Below, one piece after another: positions 1 through 10,702 of a stretch of 64,000 nt of DNA (its first letter is position 1; the number at the start of each line of letters is the position of its first letter). Origin of the DNA: Cyrtodaria siliqua (Eukaryota; Mollusca; Bivalvia; Adapedonta; Hiatellidae). The stretch lies in assembly GCA_037043455.1 (NCBI GenBank), contig JAWPHD010001352.1:124001-188000 (forward strand), in the 5' to 3' direction. The notes beneath the pieces were generated by a model. That model was not told the origin of the DNA, made no database searches, and saw nothing but the letters and a program-made list of their open reading frames with translations. Both the position numbers and the translations under genes were made by a program.

Positions 1-962
1 GGGTTGTATACCATTAAAATGAAACGGTATCAAACGGTTTTGTTAACGATACCGTGTGAATCAACAATGACGGTGAACTTGTCCGATTCCAGAAAGCAGG
101 GTAACCCATCTTCTATCAGTTTGCTTGACAAAATCGGTCTTTTTTTCGTCCTTGATTTATTTCATTTTCAGTTATTATTCACGTTAATGTTTGTTTTGTT
201 ATTTCATATTCAATTACATATATTTATTGTGATATTTATTGTGAGTTTTAATTGTTGGAAAAAGTGATTACGAAAATACCTATCCAAATGCGTGCCTCAC
301 TACTAGACTGGTTCCGTAGACCATCATCTATGACCGTTGGTTACAAGCTTGTAAATTACGTTCTATAAATAGACGTGTTTTTTAATTAAATTGCTAGGTA
401 CTACACAGCAAAATAATGCCAGTTAATCGCATGCTGTGTGAGTCTGGGTGTAAATATTTGAATAAAATGTGACACACTGATAGTTCATCGCGATCACGCG
501 ATCACGGGGTTTGGAGCTTTTTCACTGCCACCGCTTCAAAATAAGGTAAGACACATTTTTCCAAATACCGATAAGGGTACTCTTTTATTTAAACATGTAG
601 ATGCCGGTTCCCAGTGAAACGGGAAACGGTACGATACCAGCACCGGGTACCCTAATCATAGTTCTAAATTACCGTATAAGGAATATCAATAAGAATTTAA
701 ATCACCACAACTGTATGAAAATATTATTGATTATTGATAGTGTTATAATGCAATACCATGACACACCTATATGTACAGTTATTGTCATAATGCTCAATGT
801 TCCTTTTTATTTTAAGAACGTTAAAATGCAATTAGAGAATGCAATATTACCAGAATAAATACTATTTTATACATAGTTTAAGAACCCTGGGTTACTGCAC
901 CATACCAAAATATGTAGGGGTGTATTTTAATTATGACTTTTGTAACTGTGTATTGCTTATTT
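1..962. other. AT-rich stretch, no gene recognised
   Basis: Short open frames here have no recognisable domain and no convincing splice context. Small inverted fragments such as GGTACC-containing pieces near 600-660 loosely resemble the duplicated motif at 20.4 kb, but too weakly to call an element. Confidence 0.5.
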
Positions 963-1147
963 CCCTTTTTGCTTCTTAGAGAAGGGGTCATCTATTATGA
1001 CATGATGGTATACATGTAGTATACAAAAGAATATCGGGCATTATGACACGTGCTGTGAATTATTGACACGTGCCATAATGCCCGATATTCTTTTGTATAC
1101 CATCATGTCTTAATAGATGACCCCTTCTGTAAGAAGCAAAAACGGGG
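963..1147. mobile_element. Foldback (palindromic) MITE
   Basis: Two arms of about 75 bp are inverted copies of each other, beginning TTTTTGCTTCTTA and continuing GAAGGGGTCATCTATTA. They are separated by a loop of a few bases containing CACGTG-like motifs. The left arm has an extra 11 bp (ATGTAGTATAC), a local duplication. There is no coding capacity. The superfamily is uncertain because I see no clear target duplication. Confidence 0.75.
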
Positions 1148-2086
1148 TTGGCTTGGATATGAAATACAAAACTTTTTTCAAAAGTTTGTATATTTAAAAA
1201 TTGAAACAATTAAAAGGTATTTTAAACAGGTTATCATTATTTTTTAGTCGAAATATCCGTTAAAAATCCTGCAAAAAAAGCTTTCCATTGCTAAATGTAG
1301 TTAAAGGGACACACGCAATCTTGATTTTTTTAAAACCTCACGGTGTCCAGTTAGTTGTTCTCAACTATTTGTTCATTCTTGATTATTAATTGTAAGAATA
1401 GCAAATTATTTTTACATATTCCTAATTTGTATAATATTGTAGATGTAATATTGCACCAATAATATATTTAAAAATGTGGTAAAACAGTGAAGAAAACTGA
1501 AATCTACTTTTAGGCGGGACCACCTAATTGTGAATTTTAGGATAATTGAAATGTCGAGAAATGTCATAAAAATTGAAGTCGTAGCAAGGGTAAAATTTAA
1601 AATAACTTTTATAACAAGTTTATTTTATAGTTTCATTCTTATATACTGCATTAGAACGATTATAAGAGAATCAATAATAACTATTTTATAGTGTCTTTTC
1701 GGTCACCATTCAACAAAAAAGCTCAGTCCGATGTAGAATAAAACAGAAGTATATATAAAAGTCATACAGGAAATGAAGCACATATCATTTTACTTCATTT
1801 CTTTATTACTAGATTAAAATAAAATAATTATTTTGATTTTAATCAATAATATTTTTAGTGTCTGCTGATCTATAGAAAAGATTATTATTGATTCATATTC
1901 AACATCTTGAAATGCACAGTACAATTCATTCACATTAAATAACTCATATATTGATGAAAACGAAAACTACAGTATGTGAGTTTTCTATTAAGAATATTAT
2001 AAAAAACTAAATAAGTAGACTTTCTGTTAAAAAATTATTGGAAAGGGCAATACATGTGTGATCAATTTTGGGGTATGACTAGATGT
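1148..2086. other. AT-rich stretch, no gene seen
   Basis: Low-complexity AT-rich sequence without a long open frame, splice-like exon or clear repeat boundary. Confidence 0.5.
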
Positions 2087-2442
2087 AGAAAAGGGCCATT
2101 TTAACAGAAAAGGACAGAAAAGGGTTGGGCGGCACAGAAAAGGGCCGATTAAATGCACAATTTTAACTTGTGTTGATTAAAAAGTGATTTAAAACATTTA
2201 ATATTGATAATAAACACAATTGACAATGAAAAGAAGTATTTTTATTTTTGGTGTTAATATCATTAATATAATTTGTTGCCATTCTGTTGCAAAAAGGATG
2301 TCGCGGCACAATCGCGGCAATAGCATGGGAACATATATTAATGATATTAATATCAAAAATAAAAATACTTCTTTTCACTGTCAATCGTGTTTATTATCAA
2401 TATTAAACGTTTTCTGTCCTTTTCTGTGAAAATGGCCCTTTC
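2087..2442. mobile_element. Long-arm foldback element
   Basis: The ends are inverted copies (AAAGGGCCATTTT at the left, AAAATGGCCCTTT at the right). The inner arms 2193-2275 and 2330-2413 are also near-perfect inverted copies, which is why near-identical short open frames appear on both strands. The left arm carries about 75 extra bases (2114-2190) absent from the right arm. The loop contains CGCGGC repeats. A non-autonomous foldback element is the simplest reading; the open frames are by-products of the palindrome. Confidence 0.75.
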
Positions 2443-2658
2443 AAAGGTGACTCATTATTTTATGTATATTTGATATAATTAACATAATTCTAGAAGGAAG
2501 ATTTTTTACATTAATTTGTTATAATTATCATTGCTGATAATCTGCTGAAATATTTGCACCTCTAGTTTTAGAAAAGATGTATATGTCCCTTTAAATCATA
2601 AGATTATCAGGTAACTTTTTTGTAGATGCCTCAAACATTGAAAATGTTAAATAATTAC

Positions 2659-2838
2659 CCAGTTACGGCATCACATTCTCTTGTTACTCTTGCAATATAG
2701 CCTGGCCCTGTTGGAAGGTTGGTGTGAACCACATATAAAAGTTCCATTCCAAAGTTTGTACACTGCTTAAACTGTCCATTCATATTGAAACCAAAGTGAA
2801 GGCCATCCTCAGACTTAATTAAGTCGGGCATATTCACA
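2659..2838 (-). CDS. Candidate internal exon of an unrecognised host gene
   Basis: A 180 bp open segment on the minus strand has an AG acceptor at its 5' side (ATCAATAG) and a GT donor (GG/GTAATT) at its 3' side. Codon use looks protein-like and the translation is not low-complexity; it includes LIKSEDGLHFGFNMNGQF and LYVVHTNLPTGPGYIARVT. I do not recognise the family. A Neuralized-type (NHR) repeat was considered because of the GLHF-N pattern, but the rest does not fit well. No neighbouring exon was found, so it may belong to a gene with long introns or be an isolated remnant. Confidence 0.35.
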
Positions 2839-3703
2839 CTATTGATAAGTCTTGATTTTAAAAAAGAACACTACAAATCCACTTAGAAACTTTTTATCAC
2901 AAATATTGAAAATTTAAATAGCTTTAATTGAAAACTAATTAATCATTGAGATTATGTGCAAATAATCTGCTAACATTCTATTAAGTATGTTTCCCCAATA
3001 ATCTCATTGGTCAAAATATATCCTTTTGATTCATTGGTTGACTGATATGGTAGAACCATTGGCTAGTAATAGGTGTTAAGTTTTTTGCCATTCTCACCTA
3101 TGCACTCGACCGGTCAAGACGTCTCACGTCTTCCGGTCTACTGGTGTTGAATTGATTTTTTACTTCTGTTTTTACCATTTTAAATATCTACGGATAGGGT
3201 TTAGTGTTCGGGGTTTAGAGACATAGCAGTCTCATACGTTATTTGTTTGCTCTCTGATTATTATCAGGGGCAAACAACATAGACTGCTAGAGTGTGGTGA
3301 CTTTTACTTCGTGACTGGGGTGGTAGATCCATCCCGTCTCGCAGTATAGTCCACAATAGTTTTTCTTATTTATATCTCCACAATAGTTTTTCTTATTTAT
3401 ATCTATACCATAGCCGCTGAATTTTATCTGTGGATATTAGTTTTTATCATATTTTTCGATAGAATCTAAGGTTTGTTTACGCCAGTATTGGCTATATTTT
3501 TTTCATATCTGGCTGAGCACTATTCTAAAGGCAACGTATCTACCTATTGTATTCAATTTGACACATTCGCCCAAATCACAATAGTCTATTTTTAGACTCT
3601 ATTTTTATCTAGAGGCGAATGTATAGTTTCGAAAATATTTCCACTTCGCAATAATTTTAGTTTCTGATAAGATCTGGCTAATAAAGGATTCTTATATATC
3701 TAT
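2839..3703. other. No gene seen; short direct duplication
   Basis: A 24 bp phrase ending TTTTTCTTATTTATATCT is duplicated at about 3355-3403. An imperfect small inverted repeat (GACCGGTCAAGACGTC) lies near 3108. Otherwise featureless AT-rich DNA. Confidence 0.5.
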
Positions 3704-5758
3704 CTAATCTATATCTATTAAAAGAATTTAATACATCTGTTTAGTTATTGTATGCATATATACAATATATCTTTAAAAAAATTCTGATTTTTAGCTCTAC
3801 TGGCCGAAGGCCAGCAGAGCTTATGGGATGCCGAGTTGTCCGTCGTCCGTCCGTCCGTCGTCCGTCCGTCGTCCGTCGTCCGTCCGTTGTTAACTTTTGT
3901 CTCGTTAAGACGATAGGGCCTTCATTTTTCATCCAATCTTTACCAAACTTTAACAGGTTGTTAATATCAATGAAAGCTCGGATGAGTTCGAAAACCAGCC
4001 AGATCGGCCAAGTAACAGCGGAGTTATGGCCCTTGATTTAGTTAAAAATGCTATATTGCTATATTTTGCCTCGTTAAGACGATAGGGCCTTCATTTTTCA
4101 ACCTATCTTTACCAAACTATACCACATTGTTAATATCAATGAAAGCTCGGACAAGTTCGAAAACCAGCCAGATCGGACCAGTTACACAAGAGTTATGGTC
4201 CTTCATTTAGTTGAAAATGCTATATTGCTATATTTTGCCTCGTTAAGATGATAGGGCCTTCGTTTTTCATCATATCTTTACCAAACTTTACCACATTGTT
4301 AATATCAAAAAAAGCTCGGACAAGTTCGAAAACCAGCCATATCGGACTAGTAACAACGGAGTTATGTCCCTTGATTTAGTTAAAAATGCTATATTTTGCC
4401 TCGTTAAGATGCTAGGGGCTTCATTGTTCATCCAATCTTTACCAAACTTTATCAGATTGTTAATATCAATATAAGCTCGGACAAGTTCGAAAACCAGCCA
4501 TATCGGAATAGTAAAAGCGGAGTTATGGCCCTTGATTTAGTTAAAAATGCTATATTTTGCCTCGTTAAGACGATAGTTGCTTCATTGTTCATCCGATCTT
4601 TATCAAACTTTATCAGATTGTTAATGTCATTGAAAGCTCGAACAAGTTCGAAAACCAATCATATCGGACCAGTAACAGCGGAGTTGTGGCCCTTGATTTA
4701 ATTAAAAATGCTATATTTTGCCTAGTTAAGACGATAGGGGCTTCATTGTTCATCTGATCTTTACCAAACTTTATCAGATTGTTAATATCAATGAAAGCTC
4801 GAGCAAGTTTGAAAACTAGCCATATCGGACCAGTAACAGCGGAGTTATGGCCCTTGATTTAGTTAAAAATGCTATAGTTTGCCTCATAAAGACGATAGGG
4901 GCTTCATTGTTCATCCGATCTTTACCAAACTTTATCAGATTGTTAATATCAATGAAAGCTCGGACAAGTTCGAAAACCAAACATATCGGACCGGTAACAG
5001 CTTAGTTATGGCCCTTGATTTATTTCAAAACGCTATATTTTGCCTCGTTAAGGCGAGAGGGCCTTCCTTTTTCATCCGATCATTACCAAACTTTTATTTT
5101 TTTAATTATTTTTTTAAATTAATTTTTTTTTTTTTTAATATTTTTTTTTTTTTTTTAGCTCTATGTTGGACCAGTTTGACCAGTAACAGAGGAGTTACGG
5201 CTCTTGATTTAGTTAAAAATGCTATATTTTGCCTCGTTAATACGGTAGGGCCTTCATTAGTTCAAAAGCTGTTTTTTGCCGGAAACTTCCAAAAAAACGT
5301 AAATGGCAGTCACTGGCTTCATTGATGTTATAAGAGCCATGTTAGCCAGTAGAGCGTCCACAGGCCCTCTTGGGCCTCTTGTTATAATTAGAAGCTTTGT
5401 TAACATAGAAGATTTTCGAAACTATCCATTACATTATTTGGAAACATTCTACATACGTTTCAATTCATTTCCGGTTAAAGACCTTTCATATTAAAGTTGT
5501 ACAAGGCGTGGGTGGAACAGTTTAGCTATAGTTTATATCTATTAAAAGAAGTTAATACATCTGTTTAGTTATTGTATGCATATATACAATATATCTTTAA
5601 AAAAATTCTGATTTTTATAATTAGAAGCTTTGTTATCATAGAAGATTTTCGAAACTATCCATTACATTATTTGGAAACGTTCTACATACGTTTCAAATCA
5701 TTTCCGGTTAAAGACCTTTCATATTAAAGTTATACAAGGCGTGGGTGGAACAGTTTAG
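3704..5758 (+). repeat. Tandem duplication of a ~235 bp host segment, first unit interrupted
   Basis: The segment running from TATCTATTAAAAGAA to GGGTGGAACAGTTTAGCT is present twice. The second unit (about 5525-5758) is continuous. The first is split at its internal ATTCTGATTTTT/ATAATTAG point by the 1.6 kb element at 3792-5382. The second unit therefore preserves the uninterrupted target sequence. A few base differences between units show that the duplication is not brand new. Confidence 0.85.
3792..5382 (-). mobile_element. Helentron-like non-autonomous element with ~160 bp satellite core
   Basis: The ends are the family termini: a 3'-side hairpin (AGCTCTACTGGCCGAAGGCC, here at the low coordinate) next to a TCCG-rich microsatellite (3838-3890), and the opposite end CCCTCTTGGGCCTCTTGT. 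The core is about eight and a half tandem units. A marker phrase recurs at 3901, 4069, 4239, 4399, 4560, 4721, 4881, 5043 and 5232, a spacing of 160-170 bp with one longer gap. A T-rich expansion lies at 5092-5158. Comparison with the adjacent empty site shows insertion without target duplication, consistent with a T/T target. Hairpin end, central tandem repeats and no target duplication match Helentron-associated elements (HINE or 'pearl'-like); the class assignment is inference. Confidence 0.7.
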
Positions 5759-5995
5759 CTAAAAATAGGGCATCAGCTGGTTAAGATACTTTGACATTTA
5801 GTGTAGATTGTGTACTTCTTCCAAATATAGATATGCTATTGAGTGCATAGGTTGAATGATACGCTGACACACATTACATTGTACTATACGGTACTGTACT
5901 AGTCCTATGAAGGCTCATAGTGTTTTTTAATAGTGTCATTTATTTTATAGTGTTCCAATAGTTTCATTTAAATAAGGAAAACAGTATACTGTTAC

Positions 5996-6165
5996 AATTA
6001 TATTTGACTTAATAGTGTCATACCTACATTTTTGCGTAGTACAGGGTGTTGTACATCTATTTATTATATATTTACTAGATATACAATTCTTTTCCTCTCT
6101 TTTTTTTACGTCAATTATATTTGACGTGGTACAGGGTGTTGTACATTTATTTATTATATACAAAA
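5996..6165 (+). repeat. Direct repeat pair around GGTGTTGTACAT
   Basis: Two diverged copies, about 6000-6075 and 6112-6165, share AATTATATTTGAC and GTACAGGGTGTTGTACAT followed by TTTATTATATA. The short spacing suggests a local duplication. No gene is seen between them. Confidence 0.6.
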
Positions 6166-6347
6166 ATAATCCTATAAACCGGGTTAAGCCGCTATAAACA
6201 TAGCGTGTGATAATTTCTAATACGTAGTCAGAGTATTTCTACTTTGATAATCACTCCTTATTTTTTATTTTTCCTAAATCATCCCAATAGTAACACTCCC
6301 CGTTTCCCCTACAAAAAACAAAGCAAAAAAACAACCAACAACAAAAC

Positions 6348-6447
6348 ATGTCTAATAGTTATCAAAAAGTACTGGGCGATGCCCTCTCCGCCAGCGACGA
6401 CCATCATAAAATTATTCTTCATAACACTTGGGACCACAACCTTTTTT
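6348..6447 (+). CDS. Possible first coding exon, unrecognised (weak)
   Basis: An ATG in a good context (AACAAAACATG) opens 33 codons beginning MSNSYQKVLGDALSASDDHH, noticeably less AT-rich than the surroundings. The frame runs into a GT (CTTTTTT/GTAATT) that could be a donor. No homologous family is recognised and no downstream exon was found, so this may be chance. Confidence 0.2.
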
Positions 6448-6469
6448 GTAATTTTTTTTTTGTGGTAAT

Positions 6470-6735
6470 TTTTTGTATCCAATGTAACCAGTTGTGCCTG
6501 GGTACAAAAAATGAACTCATGAAAAATGTTGGGCTATTTTTTTTGTAATTTTTTTTTTTGTAATTTTTTTATTTTTTGGTAATTTTTTTGTATCCAATGT
6601 AACCAGTTGTGCCTGGGTACACAAAATGGACTGTGTGAAAAAGTTTTTTTTGGTAATTTTTTTTGTATCCAATGTAACCAGTTGTGCCTGGGTACAAAAA
6701 ATGGACTGTGTGAAAAAGTTTGTAGTTTTGGGCCA
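6470..6735 (+). repeat. Three-unit tandem repeat
   Basis: The phrase GTATCCAATGTAACCAGTTG followed by TGCCTGGGTACA recurs at about 6475, 6590 and 6666, separated by T-rich linkers of different length, so spacing is 115 then 76 bp. Units end with ATGGACTGTGTGAAAAAG. Non-coding minisatellite. Confidence 0.75.
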
Positions 6736-7905
6736 TATATGTTAAAATTTAGCAATATGTAGGTTTTTGGTTTTTGACATGTATATTCTATGATAAAAAA
6801 GTAATATTTTGGCAAAATAAAGCCTTCTTACTATTTTTTCAGCGTCATTTATTACCCAACTAATTTCCTTAAAAAACACCTTAAAAGTGGGGGCAGGGGA
6901 AGCAGACATATATTAACTTTCAAACAAGTTTTGATATTCAATACAGATAATGAACTATTACAAAGTAAATTGTTATGTAATGTTTTCGAGTGTTGAAATT
7001 AAAAAATAATATGTATATATCAAGGGAGATAACTCATAAATTCAATAAAACCCAATTATCTTATCTTTTATGGTGTTTAGGTAATATATATACAAATGTA
7101 TATATATATATTTATATGATGAACAAATGCCAAATTTGCTTCTAGAGCTTTTACTTAATCATTTAAATTACATTTCAGAATACATATATCAGTTTTGCCT
7201 TACGATTTGCAGAACCAAGTATGGTTAAAATAAAAGTAATGAATTACTTATGTTTGAAAAAATATTGTATCATTTAATTTAAACAAATAAGTTAAAATAA
7301 AAATATTAAGATTACCATGGCAACCATTTTTATAAAAGTGGTTAACAGATAAATAATCGATAAATAATTGTAATTAATTATTATCAATAATCGATCTATA
7401 ATTGTAATTAATTATTGTATTTAAAGTAGATATTATATAAATAACAATTAAACAGAATTGATTACTAGTATCTGCTCGAAAATATCTGCTGCGCATACTC
7501 ACACTTATTTAACAAGGGAGCACAAGGAGCAGCCAAAGGTGTCTAACGGCCCTATTGAGCTGCATAACAATTTCCAAACTTTATTTCAAACTGCTTAATT
7601 TCACAAATGAGTGAACAGTTAAAGCAAATTACAGCAATAACATACATGTATAAATATATAAATAAGGATAAAAATATAGGACAGGGAAAGCAGCATTCAA
7701 GGACGACAGTCAACCACAAAACACAAAAACAAACACGCAAACAGACAAACGAAAAGGCAAAAGTAATAAAAAATGCAAACGACATCACAAACACAAAAGG
7801 GTTGACAAGAGGGCTACCGCCTTGGAACAGTCAGTGGCAAAGTAGGCCACTGGGGGTTTAAACCGGTTCTAGGGTGCCCGAACCTCACACTTACCCTACT
7901 GTCAT
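6736..7905. other. AT-rich stretch, no gene seen
   Basis: Contains a local duplication of ATAATTGTAATTAATTATT near 7361-7420 and TA-rich runs. The frame at 7607-7861 is lysine/threonine-rich and low complexity, with no domain. Confidence 0.45.
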
Positions 7906-7916
7906 CCCATTAAAAC

Positions 7917-8234
7917 GAGGGCTGGCGTGGCGCAGTCGGTAGCGCGGCGGATTTGTAACCGGAGGCCCCGGGTTCAATCCTGAGTGGTGCCACTGAGTTC
8001 CGTCGGTGTGTTCTTGGGCAAGACACTTTTCCTTAGCCTCGTCCGTCGGATGGGGACGTAAACCGGGCGGTCCCGTGTATCGGTCTATCAACCGAGCACG
8101 TTAAAGAACCATAGACATCTATTCGATAATAAGAGTAGGGCAGGTTCCCGGATTCCTATGTATCATTCCCCTCTCTCTGGGGCGGCTCTAAATAACCTGT
8201 ACTGTGTTGATGAGCCGTTAAACAACATTCAATT
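7917..8234 (+). mobile_element. Full-length tRNA-derived SINE (V-domain/RUDI-like) with 11 bp target duplication
   Basis: The 5' head is tRNA-like with an A box (TGGCGCAGTCGGTAGC) and a B box (GGGTTCAATCC). The middle contains TTCTTGGGCAAGACACTT, which resembles the V-domain of fish and mollusc V-SINEs. The tail ends GATGAGCCGTTAAACAAC then ATTCAATT. It is flanked on both sides by CCCATTAAAAC (7906-7916 and 8235-8245), a perfect 11 bp duplication that fixes the boundaries and shows LINE-mediated insertion. It would be transcribed by RNA polymerase III from the internal boxes. It is not a functional tRNA gene, because the tRNA part runs straight into the SINE body. Confidence 0.88.
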
Positions 8235-8245
8235 CCCATTAAAAC

Positions 8246-8682
8246 AGGACAGTGTAAATAAAGAAATCCCCGCCATGATCTAAACTCTAACCAACAAGGC
8301 AGCATCAATAGGCAATATAAGTAAAACACAAATATGCTCGTGTAAATATAATACAAAAAAAACAATAGCCTAGAAAGCCACAATGAAGGTACTCAATGAC
8401 TTGGCAGAAGCCAGAGCAGTAAGAGAATACACCATTAAGGGCACGACAAGAAAGAACATGGACAAACATCAAACGCCACCTTCCCGATGGGGCCACCTTC
8501 CCGATGGGCTTTAGGTAGGCGTCATCATAGGGTCCACAGCCTGTCCGGTCATCGTACAATTAAAGAGGAAAGCAAAGTGGCGAACTGTAAAAGGGTCCAC
8601 CACCAAGCATGCAGTACGTTGCAAAATGATAGGGTCATAAACTTGTTAAAAAGTTTATCAAAAGAGGTTAACAAAGATAGTA
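8246..8682. other. Intergenic stretch with one small open frame
   Basis: A 43-codon frame at 8382-8513 (starting MKVLNDLAEARAVREYTIKG) is less AT-rich than its surroundings, but it ends in a duplicated GCCACCTTCCCGATGGG and shows no family. Nothing else is seen. Confidence 0.35.
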
Positions 8683-9441
8683 ACAGCCGCCGTTTTTTTT
8701 TTGCCGCGCCGGTTTTTGGCAAAAACAGCAAGTAATTCCGAATGAGCTAGGGCGCTTTCGACTATATCATATGAAAGCACATATCAAATGATTGTAAAAT
8801 TATATTCTATTTCATTGGTGACACTTTAATTTTTCCGAGAAATTTGACGCAAAGTTGACCTTTCCCATGGGAAAAGCCTATTTTCCCATGGGAAAAGCTT
8901 TTTTCCCATGGGAAAGGGTCTTTCCCATGGGACAATATATTCCCATGGGAAATGACTTGGGCAGTTTTCCCATGGGAAAAACAGAAAGTATTTATCTTGC
9001 AATATAATGTCAAAATAGTATGCGGCTTTCATATTTAGGGTCTATGATGAAGTTTTACAGCGATACGAGTACTTTGATATTTTCCCATGGGAATATTTTC
9101 CCAATATTGTAATTTGGGAAAATTTTCCCATGGGAAAATGAGTTATTTCTTAATGGCTAAAACAACACTTCAAAGCTTGGAAACATCTTCCATTGCAGTG
9201 TTGACAATTAAATATGCCATTATGTTTATAATTTAATGAAATAAAATCTTTCCCAAAATAAAATGGGAAAATTCTCCCAAATTGTTTTTGGGAAAATTTT
9301 CCCAAATGTTATTGGGAAAATGTTCCCAAAATGTTTTGGGAAAATTCTCCCATTTTCTGACTGGGAAATTTCTCTAAATATGTTTTAAGGTAATGAAAAA
9401 GAAAAAAATCTTCCAAGTAAGTATTAGTCAAAATATCAAAC
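8683..9441 (+). mobile_element. CCATGG palindrome-array element, copy 1
   Basis: About 760 bp with a second, inverted copy at 42053-42816. It starts ACAGCCGCCG followed by a T run and a GCCGG/TTGGC hairpin. It then carries seven close copies of a 12-16 bp palindrome centred on CCATGG (TTTCCCATGGGAAA, 8860-8980), a second cluster near 9080-9140, and a third cluster (9250-9370) of alternating TTCCCA and TGGGAA half-sites with AT spacers. Near-identical 68-codon frames occur in two phases in both copies. They are translations of the palindromes and are not credible genes. No transposase is seen and the class is unknown. Confidence 0.75.
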
Positions 9442-10465
9442 CAAAAAAAAAAAAAGAAAAAAAAGAAAAATCAACCAGTTTGTTTAAGATTGAATATTTT
9501 AACTCAGATCTGATTTTAACTTAGCATCTCAGATTCAGATTTGAGTATGATGTGTTGCCTTGCGATTGGTCGTTAACATAGTAATGTGACTCGTGCATAG
9601 CCTGACAGTTATTGATACTGCACTGTTTTTCCCCATGGGAACCTGTTTTCCTACATACCATTGAGCTCGACTTTAAGTGAGTAAGTGTCGATTGTTACGG
9701 ATGGCGGGAGGTGTACAGTACTGGTTCTACCCAGGAAAAGTATGGGTGGTCTGCCTCCACCACAAAAAAGTCATATATAACATTGCGTGTATTGAAAAGG
9801 ACGTAAAACACCACACAAACAAACTACATTGTTTCAAAAAAATATTTCATTCGTTTTCATTCATTTTATATCCTTACACTATAATGCATTGATCAAGGCA
9901 ATGTCAAATGCCTTAAACGTTGACCTTCTAGCCCAAACATGAATAGAAGTCATTGTTTTAACAGGGGTACTATTTCCGTAAAGTTCCATGATTGTATGTC
10001 TAACAGTGACAAATTACAGTGGAAGGAGTGTTTCTCAGAACTGGGTCATTGTCAGGTTAATGTGACCTTGATGATCAACTGATCCCAAAAGCAATAGGCT
10101 TCCACCTATCTTAAAGGGCAATATACCAACAAAGTTTTATATGGTGTTGTGCTTTCAGAGTTATCTCGCAGAATGCATATTTTATTAAGATCATTGCAAC
10201 CTGTTAACCCAAAAACAAAAGGTTTCTACGCTCGCCAAGGGACAATTTATCTATTAACGTTTCATGAATGTGGGTGTCATGGTTTTGAAGTTATCACACA
10301 ATGTGTATTTCCATATAAGGGATGGCAATCTTGACACTTGTCCTACCAAGCGTAGAAAATAACATGTTTCCTCTCCTCAAGGGCAATGTACCTATGAAAA
10401 TTCATGAGCGTTATGGTTTCAAAGTTATCATGCAGCATGTGTAATTGCTTATTGTCGGACGAACT
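9442..10465. other. No gene seen
   Basis: An A-rich run at 9443-9470 is followed by ordinary AT-rich sequence. One isolated CCCATGGG occurs at 9633. No exon-like segment is recognised. Confidence 0.45.
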
Positions 10466-10640
10466 GAATTGAATTGGGTTTTAAGACGCACCAACACATG
10501 AAAGGTTATATGTCGCCTAAAAGGAATGAACGTGCAAGGCTCATCCTCCATCTACATCAAGATAAAATATGGTGAATGGCAAGATAGAACCACGTTTCCA
10601 AGTCTGCATATGCGGTGTCATGATAAAGACCTTAAATAAC
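10466..10640 (-). mobile_element. SINE-like repeat 'R', copy 1 (partial)
   Basis: Read on the minus strand it ends with the R family's tail: GACGCACC...TCGCC arms around a conserved loop, then AATTCAATTC. The low-coordinate end begins GAATTGAATTGGGTTTTAA. The body shares CTCATCCTCCAT and CCACGTTTCCA with the other R copies. It is 5' truncated. Confidence 0.65.
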
Positions 10641-10702
10641 CCCATACCATGTACTCTTTTTCAAACGGGCGCATAAAAACGTGTTGTCGAAACAGATCTA
10701 CA

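Noticed and set aside
2163..2429. Two overlapping proteins on opposite strands
   Set aside because: The palindromic foldback gives near-identical frames on both strands; there is no domain.
3748..4041. 97-codon frame rich in RRPSV
   Set aside because: It is a translation of the TCCGTC microsatellite and hairpin end of the Helentron-like element.
3905..5290. CRISPR-like array
   Set aside because: Whole 160 bp units repeat without constant short repeats and unique spacers, and the genome is eukaryotic.
7607..7861. Lysine/threonine-rich protein
   Set aside because: Low-complexity composition follows the AC-rich nucleotide run; no family and no splice context.
7919..7992. tRNA gene
   Set aside because: A and B boxes are present, but the sequence continues into a SINE body with tail and an 11 bp target duplication, and the same unit recurs elsewhere.
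8807..9032. 68-codon protein conserved in two copies (also 42467-42692)
   Set aside because: The frames are translations of CCATGG palindromes, open in two phases at once; nucleotide identity of the element explains the conservation.
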